This document shows positions 7,303 to 14,224 of a stretch of DNA of 19,433 nt, piece after piece (positions within the stretch are counted from its first letter, which is position 1; every line of letters starts with the position of its first letter). The notes under the pieces were generated by a model, which was not told the DNA's origin, did not search any database, and saw nothing but the letters and a program-made list of their open reading frames with translations. This stretch comes from an uncultured Oscillospiraceae bacterium (GTDB taxonomy: Bacteria; Bacillota; Clostridia; Oscillospirales; Acutalibacteraceae): NCBI GenBank assembly GCA_900554525.1, contig USHL01000004.1, positions 1 through 19,433 of the forward strand. The letters are read 5' to 3'. Made by a program: the position numbers and the translations under genes.

Positions 7303-7926
7303 ATGCAGTATAAAGAAAACGTGCTTAAGAGAGTAAGAATGCTCGAAGAAAAAAAGGGGATACGCTACGCCAAGACGAACGGCAGGCTGTATACCTGTTT
7401 AAAAGTTTTGTATATAATCGCCTACGCCGCCGTTATGGCGATGAATCTTATGTACCTTGCCGGAATGATGCTGGTGAATTACGGGACGGACAGATTTGCC
7501 GGTGTAGCGGATTCCGTGATAACCGTGGCAATCTGCACGGCTTTGCTTACAGCGGGCTTTGTGCTGAGCTTTTTCCGGTTTAAAATTACGGCGGGAATTA
7601 TGAATGTTGTTCCGGCGCTGATTCTGATTCCGGTATTTGCTCTGCTTTTAGAGGATTCGCTTGGTTTCTTCGGAAGAAAGCCTGCGTTTTATATACGTCA
7701 TTTTATACCGCTTGTCCTGCTTGTGATATTTATTGCGTGGATGGTCATAATCGCCGTTAGGGAGCGGGTCAAGACCAGGCGGCAGTATACCGCGGTTATG
7801 GAAAATCTTTACAGGATATATAATGAAAATTCAGACGATGACGTCATAGACGACGAGGAATGGGATAAATTTGTAGACAGCTATGATCCCACTAACTATA
7901 AGGCGCTTTTCAAGGAAAATGCTTAA
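7303..7926 (+). CDS. four-segment membrane protein of unknown function
   Basis: 207 residues, no family recognised. The N-terminal 30 residues are basic and cytoplasmic by the positive-inside rule. Four likely transmembrane helices lie at about 33-58, 71-92, 95-116 and 133-154. A charged basic stretch follows (RERVKTRRQYT, 153-163) and then an acidic cytoplasmic tail with DDDVIDDEEWDKFVDSYD (178-195). The tail could be a docking or metal-binding segment, but nothing in the sequence proves it. The start is supported by AAGGGAG and by the strong promoter 33 bp upstream. The stop codon overlaps the start of the next gene by 8 bp, so the two proteins are probably made together. Confidence 0.8.
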   Translation: MQYKENVLKRVRMLEEKKGIRYAKTNGRLYTCLKVLYIIAYAAVMAMNLMYLAGMMLVNYGTDRFAGVADSVITVAICTALLTAGFVLSFFRFKITAGIMNVVPALILIPVFALLLEDSLGFFGRKPAFYIRHFIPLVLLVIFIAWMVIIAVRERVKTRRQYTAVMENLYRIYNENSDDDVIDDEEWDKFVDSYDPTNYKALFKENA

Positions 7927-8620
7927 AAGGTTAAAGCACTCTCTTGCTTATGAGGGACAGATGTCGGAATCATTGGTTTTAAGCCTGATTTTGTCCTTCA
8001 GCGGCGGTTTTCAGGACGCTTACACTTATGCCGTGCGCGGAAATGTTTTCGCAAACGCTCAGACAGGGAATATCGTTCTGATGAGCGCTGGCTTTATGTC
8101 GGGCGAATGGCGAAGCGGGCTTAGATATCTGCTGCCGGTATTGGCTTTTGCGGCGGGCGTGCTGCTGGCGGAAAGCATACGCCGATATTTTAACGGAGCA
8201 AGATTTCTGCACTGGCGGCAGTCGGTGCTGTTATTCGAGATACTGACTATGCTGTCTGTCGGGTTCTTTCCGAAAAGCTTTGATATTGCCGCTAATATTC
8301 TGGTTTCGCTTTCCTGTGCTATGCAGGTGCAGGCGTTCCGCCGGGTCTGCGGAAACAGCTATGCAAGCACAATGTGCATCGGTAATCTGCGCAGCGGCAC
8401 CGAGCGGCTTTCTTCTTATATCCGCACGCGGGATAAGTCCGAGCTTAAAAGTGCTTTCTGCTATTTTGCGGTAATACTTTTCTTTGCGGCGGGCGCAGGT
8501 GCCGGGGTCTGTCTTTCGGATATTTTCGGTATTCGCACCGTATGGTTCTGTTGTATTCTCCTGGCGCTTTGCTTCTTGCTTATGCTTGAATACAATAGCG
8601 ACAGAAAAAAAGACGTGTAA
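7919..8620 (+). CDS. YoaK family (DUF1275) membrane protein
   Basis: 233 residues from the ATG at 7919, which overlaps the previous stop (8 bp) with AAGGA just upstream, indicating translational coupling; an ATG at 7961 behind GAGGGA is an alternative. The family hallmark is clear: SFSGGFQDAYTYAVRGNVFANAQTGNIV (26-53), then a second conserved block AMQVQAFRRVCGNSYASTMCIGNLRSG (134-160). About six hydrophobic segments span 16-35, 45-60, 70-88, 101-118, 123-142, 180-225. YoaK/DUF1275 proteins are widespread integral membrane proteins whose transport or other role is not established. The gene ends inside a bidirectional terminator shared with the convergent gene. Confidence 0.88.
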   Translation: MLKRLKHSLAYEGQMSESLVLSLILSFSGGFQDAYTYAVRGNVFANAQTGNIVLMSAGFMSGEWRSGLRYLLPVLAFAAGVLLAESIRRYFNGARFLHWRQSVLLFEILTMLSVGFFPKSFDIAANILVSLSCAMQVQAFRRVCGNSYASTMCIGNLRSGTERLSSYIRTRDKSELKSAFCYFAVILFFAAGAGAGVCLSDIFGIRTVWFCCILLALCFLLMLEYNSDRKKDV

Positions 8621-8643
8621 GTTAATTCTTACGCGCCTTTTTT
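8606..8643. terminator. bidirectional terminator overlapping both convergent stop codons
   Basis: Arms 8606-8621 and 8628-8643 form a 16-bp stem with one mismatch and one wobble around a 6-nt loop. The A6 and T6 ends provide a U run in both directions. The stop codons of the two convergent genes (8618-8620 plus, 8622-8624 minus) lie at the top of the stem, one base apart. Confidence 0.85.
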
Positions 8644-9341
8644 GATTTTAACATCAGGTATATTCCGAGAATCAGTACGAATAAGCATACGGCGGCGCCG
8701 GTAAGAGTATTCATTAATCTAATGTCGGATTTATCCATATTGCCGAAGGACACCAGCATTGAGCGTTGTAAGGTCAGAACAGATGCCGCCGCTTCGGCAT
8801 AGCTGATGATCATGAAAACAGAAAGTAGCCCTAAACGCCTTCCGCGCTGTTTGACAGCCCTGACAATTACAACAGTGATTTTGTAAAACGTATAGGCGGC
8901 AATCGTTATCATGATGATTTCACCATGCTTTGCGGCGATATTCCGTGACTGACTTATATAAATTACTGCCGACAGCGCAAGGCTTAATAATGCAAGAAGT
9001 ACGCCTGTAAGCTTAATAACAAAGTTTTCGGCGTTGCAGCTGTGCTTTCTAAAGCTGAACAGAACAGCGGTAAAACGCATTGCCGCCAGAATTCCGTAAA
9101 AAGCGAACATAGATATAAACCACGGTGAGGCGCCGGCGATTCCGAGTATCCCGTGATATATGGTATATAAAAAATCGATTCCAAGAGAAAGAAAGGCAGA
9201 GCGCAAAAGGCGGCGGTGTTTTATATCGATTTCTGCGTAAATAGGCGTCAGGCTTCGGAGGCTGTTTTTTTGCACAGACGGTTTGGTTTGATTAGTATCG
9301 GTCTTTGTCTTAGATAAAAAACTGCCGGAATGTCGGCGCAT
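8622..9341 (-). CDS. six-segment membrane protein of unknown function
   Basis: 239 residues from the ATG at 9341; AAGGA ends 6 nt before this codon, while the in-frame ATG at 9347 (which forms an ATGA overlap with the upstream stop) touches the same Shine-Dalgarno and has no spacing. Either start keeps the two genes coupled. The N-terminus (about 45 residues) is polar, Ser/Thr/Lys-rich and presumably cytoplasmic. Six hydrophobic segments follow at roughly 48-66, 74-96, 110-130, 143-163, 170-192 and 212-231. No catalytic or transport motif is recognised. It is the second gene of a two-gene unit that diverges from a TetR-type regulator, so it is probably controlled by it. Confidence 0.72.
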   Translation of the reverse strand: MRRHSGSFLSKTKTDTNQTKPSVQKNSLRSLTPIYAEIDIKHRRLLRSAFLSLGIDFLYTIYHGILGIAGASPWFISMFAFYGILAAMRFTAVLFSFRKHSCNAENFVIKLTGVLLALLSLALSAVIYISQSRNIAAKHGEIIMITIAAYTFYKITVVIVRAVKQRGRRLGLLSVFMIISYAEAAASVLTLQRSMLVSFGNMDKSDIRLMNTLTGAAVCLFVLILGIYLMLKSKKARKN

Positions 9342-9343
9342 TT

Positions 9344-9715
9344 TCATTCCTTTATGCCTTTAATAAGCGGTATAAGGCAGAGTAAAAGCAAGATTCCGGC
9401 AATACCTGCCGGAATACCGGCTAATATGTTTTCCAAGGCCATACATAACCACATTCCGGTTCCGAATGTCAGGGCGCCTACTGTACCTACAGCGGCGGTA
9501 AATACTGTTTTTCCGGAAATATGTATGGGCTTTTTATGCTGAGATTTTCTCCATAACAGCAAGGTTATAAGTCCGAGCACTAAACCTAAAATACCTGATA
9601 TAATGCCGGGTAGCAACGCGTGCCATTCGGGTATCAGCGCCATACACATACCGAGAGCAAAAAGTATTATGCTTACAGAACCGAATATTAAGGCTATAAA
9701 ACTGCTTTTTTTCAT
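9344..9715 (-). CDS. small membrane protein with an internal duplication
   Basis: 123 residues from the ATG at 9715, which has AGGAAGG 8 nt upstream; an in-frame GTG at 9724 lies too close to that site. Four likely transmembrane helices (about 6-28, 32-55, 70-92, 96-118) form two halves. The halves resemble each other: LFALGMCMALIPEW..LLPGIISGILGLVLGL in the first and LTFGTGMWLCMALE..LAGIPAGIAGILLLLCL in the second, so the protein seems to be a tandem duplication of a two-helix unit with a GM-x-MAL signature. I recall similar small proteins from gut Clostridia linked to TetR regulators, but know no function. It is the first gene of the minus-strand unit and lies just downstream of the inverted-repeat operator at 9741-9760. 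Confidence 0.78.
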   Translation of the reverse strand: MKKSSFIALIFGSVSIILFALGMCMALIPEWHALLPGIISGILGLVLGLITLLLWRKSQHKKPIHISGKTVFTAAVGTVGALTFGTGMWLCMALENILAGIPAGIAGILLLLCLIPLIKGIKE

Positions 9716-9740
9716 TTTGTGCACCTTCCTGTGTAATATT

Positions 9741-9760
9741 AAAACAACAGTTGTTGTTTT
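9741..9760. promoter_or_regulatory. putative TetR-type operator (inverted repeat)
   Basis: Two perfect 9-bp arms (AAAACAACA and its complement) flank a 2-bp centre. The 20-bp size fits TetR-family operators. It overlaps the -35 box of the regulator gene (9751-9756) and lies just downstream of the probable minus-strand start point, so one bound repressor could block both directions. Confidence 0.7.
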
Positions 9761-9779
9761 GTCGCAAGTATAGTATAAT
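9751..9779 (+). promoter_or_regulatory. promoter of the TetR-family regulator gene
   Basis: TTGTTG at 9751-9756 and perfect TATAAT at 9774-9779, 17-bp spacing. The -35 is inside the inverted repeat 9741-9760, predicting autoregulation. Confidence 0.65.
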
Positions 9780-9800
9780 GTAATTATATATTAATATCAA
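9772..9800 (-). promoter_or_regulatory. promoter of the two-gene membrane-protein unit
   Basis: On the minus strand TTGATA (9800-9795) and TATACT (9777-9772) have 17-bp spacing. Its -10 overlaps the -10 of the opposing regulator promoter by four bases. The start point would be near 9765, placing the inverted repeat in the first transcribed bases. Confidence 0.6.
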
Positions 9801-9827
9801 CCGACAATTTCTGTTTGAATGTCGGTT
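9799..9827 (+). other. hairpin in the leader of the TetR-family gene, next to its RBS
   Basis: AACCGACA (9799-9806) and TGTCGGTT (9820-9827) are perfect complements separated by 13 nt, directly abutting the AAAGGAG ribosome binding site at 9829-9835. It could modulate translation of the regulator mRNA or be a second DNA dyad. No T tract follows. Confidence 0.5.
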
Positions 9828-9840
9828 TAAAGGAGTTTTT

Positions 9841-10368
9841 ATGAACACGGTGAACAATAAACGTAAAAAAGATTCGGTGCGGCGCATAGAAAATGTATTT
9901 ACCGAGCTTTTGATGACCAAAGAGATGAATCAGATAAGTGTTTCGGATATATGCAAGCGCGCAAACCTTAACCGCACTACCTTTTATGCAAATTACGCGG
10001 ATATTTATGAGCTTGCAGATTCGATAAAGGATAAGCTGGAAAGCAATTTGGCAGAATTATATAAATATGAAATTACCAAGGGCTTTAACAGCAACGATTA
10101 TTTAAAGCTGTTCAGGCATATTAAGAATAATCAGATATTATATAAAATTTATTTTAAATTAGGATACGATAATGATTATCGGATAGTCGCATATGACAGA
10201 AGTCTGGCAGAGAGACATTTTCAAAATAGGTCAATTGAATACCATATGGAATTTTTCAGAGCAGGAATTACCAGAATAATTAAAATGTGGCTGGAGGGCG
10301 GCTGTAAGGAAACACCTGAAGAGATGTTCGGCATAATAAAGGATGAGTATCGCGGACGCGGGGATTAA
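9841..10368 (+). CDS. TetR/AcrR family transcriptional regulator
   Basis: 175 residues. The N-terminal DNA-binding domain is typical: a first helix with VRRIENVFTELLM (13-25), then the helix-turn-helix ISVSDICKRANLNRTTFYANYADIYEL (32-58), where RTTFY is the recognition-helix signature of TetR proteins. The rest (60-175) is helical with no recognised ligand motif and is of the short TetR_C type seen in Clostridia; the inducer cannot be predicted. AAAGGAG lies 6 nt before the ATG. It diverges from a two-gene membrane-protein unit across 125 bp containing a palindrome suited as operator, so it most likely represses that unit and itself. Base composition is more AT-rich than in the neighbouring metH gene. 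Confidence 0.9.
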   Translation: MNTVNNKRKKDSVRRIENVFTELLMTKEMNQISVSDICKRANLNRTTFYANYADIYELADSIKDKLESNLAELYKYEITKGFNSNDYLKLFRHIKNNQILYKIYFKLGYDNDYRIVAYDRSLAERHFQNRSIEYHMEFFRAGITRIIKMWLEGGCKETPEEMFGIIKDEYRGRGD

Positions 10369-10371
10369 AAA

Positions 10372-10392
10372 AGGACGCAATTTTTGCGTCCT
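10372..10392. terminator. terminator between TetR-family gene and metH
   Basis: A 9-bp perfect stem (10372-10380 with 10384-10392), loop of 3. On the minus strand the stem is followed by TTTTTAATC, a good terminator for metH; on the plus strand the following CTTATTAT is only weakly U-rich, so it serves the regulator gene less well. Confidence 0.8.
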
Positions 10393-10417
10393 CTTATTAT
10401 AAATATGAGCTATACAA

Positions 10418-12763
10418 TCAGGAATAAAATTTTTCCGCAAAGCGGACGGATTCCATAGCGTCCTTGGCGTAATAATCGGCTTTTATCATTTCGGCGTATT
10501 CGGACGTCAGCACAGCGCCGCCGACCATTACGGTAACAGGCATATCTGCGCTGTGCAGAAGCCTTATGGTTTCTTCCATAGCGGGAACGGTTGTGGTCAT
10601 AAGCGCACTAAGCCCAACAAGGCGGCAGTTTTCGGCAAGCGCCTTTTCAAGCACGGCTTCGGGAGGAACGTCGCGGCCTAAATCTATAACGTCGAAGCCG
10701 TAGCTTTCGAGCATTACCCTGACGATATTTTTTCCGATATCGTGAATATCGCCCTTTACGGTCGCGATTATAACCTTTTTGCCGTTTCTCTGCGAAACCG
10801 GAACCTTTCCTTTAACCGTTTCAAAGGCGGCGGAGGCGGCCTCGGCGCTCATCAGAAGCTGAGGAAGATAGGCTTTTTTATTTTCAAAGGCGGTGCCTAT
10901 TTCATTGAGGGCGGGGATGACGTAATTATTGATGATATCGAGCGGAGCCTCGCTTTCGCAGAGTACCTGCGCCGCTTTTACGGCTGATTCCTTAATGCCC
11001 TTAATGACCGCGTCTTTGAGATCGTTTTCATGTACCGCGGGAGCGGAGGCTTCGTCAGGCAGTTCCGCGGCGTAGTTTATGTATTCTTTGCAGGCTGTAT
11101 CAAGCCCGTAAAGTGCCCTGAAAGCGTAGTATACGTTCATCATATCGGCAGAGAATGGATTCATTATGGCAAGGTCAAGCCCGTTTTCGAGCGCGGCGGC
11201 AAAAAACACCGAATTTATAAGCTCACGCCGCGGAAGTCCGAAGGAAATATTTGATACGCCGAGGCTGGTTTTTATTCCCGCGTTTTTCAAAAGCCTTATG
11301 GTTTTGAGGGTGACGCGTGCGCTTTCCTGATTTGAAGAGACCGTGAGCGCCAGGGGGTCGACGATTATATCCTTTTTCGGGATACCGTATTCTTCGGCGC
11401 AGGCAATAATCCTTCGGGCTATTTCAAAACGCTGCTCCGGGGTTTCCGGAATACCGGATTCGTCGAGGGTGAGAGCTATAACCGCGCCGCCGTATTTTTT
11501 TACTGCCGGAAAGACATGATCCATGCTTTCCCGCGCGCCGTTCACAGAATTGACAAGCGGCTTGCCGTTGTATATCCGGAGCGCTTTTTCAAGAGCGGCG
11601 GGGGAGGAGGTATCTATCTGCAAAGGCAGGTCGCAGACCGCCTGAAGCTTTGCGACCGTTTCGGCCAAAAGCTTTGGCTCGTCGATTTCCGGAAGGCCGA
11701 CGTTGACATCAAGGATATGCGCTCCTTTTTCGGCCTGTTTTATTCCTTCGTTAATGATATAATTGATATCTCCGCGGCGGAGCGCCTCCTTGAATTTCGG
11801 CTTGCCGGTAGGATTGATTCTTTCGCCGATAAGCAGCGGCTGAACGCCGAGCCCGGCGGCGTTTGAATAGGATGAGACGAAGGCGGTTTCTTTATAAGAC
11901 GGGTATTTAAACGGCAGAGCTTCGGTTGCGGCTACGGTAAGCTTTATGTATTCGGGGGTGGTGCCGCAGCAGCCGCCTAAAATACAGGCTCCGGTCTCGG
12001 CTATCCGGCGCATGCTTTCCGAAAATTCCTTCGCGCCGAGCTTATAGACTGTGCTGCCGTTCTCGGTTTCTGGCAGTCCGGCGTTGGGATTTACTATCAC
12101 CGGCAGCGAGGAATATTTTACAAGCTCACTGACGACCGGAAGCATCGCGTCGGGTCCTAAGGAGCAGTTGATGCCGAGCGCGTCCACGCCGAGTCCCTCA
12201 AGGAGCGCGACCATAGAGGCGGGATCAGCGCCGGTCATAAGACGGCCGCTTTGGTCGTATACATTGGTGACAAAAACCGGAAGAGAGCAGTTTTCTTTTG
12301 CGGCGAGTACGGCGGCTTTGGTTTCGTATGAGTCGTTCATCGTCTCTATAAGTATGAGATCTGCACCGTTTGCCGCCGCGGCCTTGACATTGTCGGCGAA
12401 AAGGCTTACGGCGTCCTCAAACGGAAGATCTCCGAGCGGCTCCAAAAGCCTGCCGGTCGGCCCCATATCAAAGGCGATGAATTTATCCTTCCTGCCGTTT
12501 ACCGCCGCTTTGGCGCAGGCTGCCGCGGCGGAGATAAGCTCTTCATAGTTTCGGTATTTGTCCCGGTTTATCCCGAATGTGTTCATGCAGATTATATCAC
12601 TGCCCGCGTCAAGGTAAGCTTTATGCAGGGCGGTGATTTTTTCGGGCGCCGTAAGGTTCCAGATTTCGGGAGCCTCTCCGGCGGAAAGCCCCATCTGCTG
12701 TAAAAGCGTGCCTGTTCCGCCGTCGAAATACAGACGCTTTGTTTTCATAAGTTCGGTTATCAT
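10418..12763 (-). CDS. metH: cobalamin-dependent methionine synthase lacking the reactivation domain
   Basis: 781 residues versus about 1,200 for full-length MetH, because the C-terminal SAM-binding reactivation domain is absent. Domains in order: homocysteine S-methyltransferase barrel (about 1-290; DGGTGT at 14-19, zinc ligands Cys200 in GINCS and Cys265/Cys266 in GGCCGTTP), pterin/methyl-THF barrel (about 310-560; IGERINPTGKPKF, DVNVGLPEID, ISFGLP), B12-binding cap (about 570-655), and Rossmann B12 domain (662-781) with DIHDIGKN, where His674 is the lower cobalt ligand. It transfers the methyl group of 5-methyl-THF to homocysteine in the cytosol. The start overlaps the stop of the stand-alone reactivation protein by ATGA. 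It is the last gene of the transporter-methionine run and is followed by a terminator. Confidence 0.96.
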   Translation of the reverse strand: MITELMKTKRLYFDGGTGTLLQQMGLSAGEAPEIWNLTAPEKITALHKAYLDAGSDIICMNTFGINRDKYRNYEELISAAAACAKAAVNGRKDKFIAFDMGPTGRLLEPLGDLPFEDAVSLFADNVKAAAANGADLILIETMNDSYETKAAVLAAKENCSLPVFVTNVYDQSGRLMTGADPASMVALLEGLGVDALGINCSLGPDAMLPVVSELVKYSSLPVIVNPNAGLPETENGSTVYKLGAKEFSESMRRIAETGACILGGCCGTTPEYIKLTVAATEALPFKYPSYKETAFVSSYSNAAGLGVQPLLIGERINPTGKPKFKEALRRGDINYIINEGIKQAEKGAHILDVNVGLPEIDEPKLLAETVAKLQAVCDLPLQIDTSSPAALEKALRIYNGKPLVNSVNGARESMDHVFPAVKKYGGAVIALTLDESGIPETPEQRFEIARRIIACAEEYGIPKKDIIVDPLALTVSSNQESARVTLKTIRLLKNAGIKTSLGVSNISFGLPRRELINSVFFAAALENGLDLAIMNPFSADMMNVYYAFRALYGLDTACKEYINYAAELPDEASAPAVHENDLKDAVIKGIKESAVKAAQVLCESEAPLDIINNYVIPALNEIGTAFENKKAYLPQLLMSAEAASAAFETVKGKVPVSQRNGKKVIIATVKGDIHDIGKNIVRVMLESYGFDVIDLGRDVPPEAVLEKALAENCRLVGLSALMTTTVPAMEETIRLLHSADMPVTVMVGGAVLTSEYAEMIKADYYAKDAMESVRFAEKFYS

Positions 12764-13359
12764 TGGCTGCTCCTTTTTATTCCCATTACCGCGGTGACCG
12801 ATTTGACCGGCTTCATCAGCAGAGAAGCCGAAAGGGTTATTCCGAGTGTGCGCGCGGCATTCAGTGATTCTAGTATCTGCGGCTGAATCTCAAGCGGCAG
12901 GTCGCCGTAGCCGGGGCTGAACCTCATAGGCTTTTTACCCTCACCGCGGAGTGCGCGGTCTGCGTATTCGCAGAGTGATTCCGCGGCGGCGGAGGCAAGC
13001 GCGTCGGTTATGAAATATTTTGCGGGTGATATTATTTCGAGCCTTGCGAGCAGACGGTCGGCCTCGATACCGACCGTGGCGCCGAGTATATATGCCTCGC
13101 GGCAGCCGCCGAGCGCTCTTGAGAGATCGCGGCTTTTTATGGCGCCGAAGCCTATATCTACGGCGTTTTCGCTGAATTTCACAGGCGTTTTTATATAGGC
13201 GTAGCGGCATTTAAGCGCGGCCTTAAGCTCTGCTTCGCAGTCGGAAACGATTCCGCTTTTATAATCGACAGGCGTTCTGAGTCTTGCCGCTGCCTCACGG
13301 CGGTCGATTGTCAGTGCGCCGGACGGCACGCTTACCGTAGTTACGTTAAAATCTCTCAT
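12760..13359 (-). CDS. stand-alone methionine synthase reactivation (activation-domain) protein
   Basis: 199 residues that match the SAM-binding C-terminal activation domain of full-length MetH. The clearest signature is RFSPGYGD (146-153), the R-x-x-x-G-Y motif that binds SAM, followed by QPQILESLNAARTLGITLSASLLMKPVKSVTAVMGI (159-194), which ends with the usual SVTAVMGI strand. Helices DALASAAAESLCEYAD (119-134) precede the motif. Separate reactivation proteins next to shortened MetH are known from Thermotoga maritima (TM0269). Its role would be to re-methylate inactive cob(II)alamin on MetH with SAM and an electron donor that is not encoded here. Both ends overlap neighbours by ATGA (metF upstream, metH downstream), predicting coupled, near-stoichiometric synthesis. 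Confidence 0.88.
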   Translation of the reverse strand: MRDFNVTTVSVPSGALTIDRREAAARLRTPVDYKSGIVSDCEAELKAALKCRYAYIKTPVKFSENAVDIGFGAIKSRDLSRALGGCREAYILGATVGIEADRLLARLEIISPAKYFITDALASAAAESLCEYADRALRGEGKKPMRFSPGYGDLPLEIQPQILESLNAARTLGITLSASLLMKPVKSVTAVMGIKRSSQ

Positions 13360-14216
13360 TTGAGTATTTCCGAAAGATTGGTTTTGATTTTTTCGGCAAC
13401 ATCGGGCTTATTCATAGAATAAACGTGAACGGCGTTTATGCCGTTGGCGTACAGGTCGATTATCTGCTCGGTGGCAAAGGCTATCCCGGCCTGTTTCATA
13501 ACCTCGGGATTGTCGCCGTAGCGGTCGACTATGCGAAGAAAGCGCTGAGGCAGAGCGGTTTTGGAAATCGAGCAGATACGCTTTATCTGCTTGGCGTTGG
13601 TGACCGGCATAATGCCGGCTACTACCGGGACATCTATGCCTCGGCGGAGCATACGGTACATAAAATTATAGAGAATGTTGTTGTCGAAAAACATCTGGGT
13701 TGTAAAGAACTGACAGCCGCTTTCGGCTTTAAGCTTCAGGTAATCAAGGTCTTTTTCGGTATTTTCGGAATCGGGGTGGCTTTCGGGATAACAGGCGCCG
13801 CCGATACAAAAGCCGCCGTAAGCGGCAATTTCCGCAGTAAGCTCACTGGCGTGACGGTAGTCGCAGTGTTCAAGGTCGGTGCCGGGAAGGATATCCCCGC
13901 GGAGCGCCAGTATGTTTTCGATACCCTTTGCTTTAAGTAAATCAAGCTGTGAGCGAACCTTTTCTTTGGTGGAGGAAATGCAGGTAAGATGCGCGAGAGG
14001 GGTGACGCCGAAATTTAAAAGATCGGCTGCCAGCGCCGCGGTATATTCCGAGGTTCCGCCGCCTGCGCCGTAGGTCACGCTCATAAAGCTGGGATGCAGC
14101 CCGGCTATTTTTTCGGCGGCACCCTTTACCGCTTCAAAGTTATCGCCTGTCTTAGGCGGGAATATCTCAAATGAAAGGCTCGGCCGGAGGCCGGTTATTA
14201 TATCGATTACTTTCAT
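13356..14216 (-). CDS. metF: 5,10-methylenetetrahydrofolate reductase
   Basis: 286 residues, a normal bacterial MetF length. This flavin enzyme reduces methylene-THF to 5-methyl-THF, the methyl donor for MetH. Visible motifs: SFEIFPPK with catalytic Glu17, SVTYGAGGGTS (46-56), HLTCISST (76-83), NILALRGD ending in the FAD-contacting Asp108, GGACYPESHPDS, FFTTQMFFDN and GIMPV. AGGTG lies before the ATG. The stop overlaps the reactivation-protein start (ATGA), and the gene begins 8 bp after the YerC-like gene. No NADH-subunit or MetV partner gene is next to it, so the electron donor is unknown. Confidence 0.96.
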   Translation of the reverse strand: MKVIDIITGLRPSLSFEIFPPKTGDNFEAVKGAAEKIAGLHPSFMSVTYGAGGGTSEYTAALAADLLNFGVTPLAHLTCISSTKEKVRSQLDLLKAKGIENILALRGDILPGTDLEHCDYRHASELTAEIAAYGGFCIGGACYPESHPDSENTEKDLDYLKLKAESGCQFFTTQMFFDNNILYNFMYRMLRRGIDVPVVAGIMPVTNAKQIKRICSISKTALPQRFLRIVDRYGDNPEVMKQAGIAFATEQIIDLYANGINAVHVYSMNKPDVAEKIKTNLSEILK

Positions 14217-14224
14217 AAATACAC

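Noticed and set aside
9735..9741. TAATAT as -10 of the minus-strand membrane-protein promoter
   Set aside because: No acceptable -35 exists at 16-18 bp; TTGATA-17-TATACT at 9800-9772 fits much better.
9534..9920. 128-codon minus-strand frame across the regulator start
   Set aside because: It overlaps the promoter/operator region, the TetR-family start and the 123-aa membrane protein in another frame, and has no RBS or domain.
12051..12548. 165-codon plus-strand open frame inside metH
   Set aside because: Antisense shadow of a well-conserved gene; Ser/Ala/Pro-rich composition is the reverse complement of MetH codons, with no RBS.
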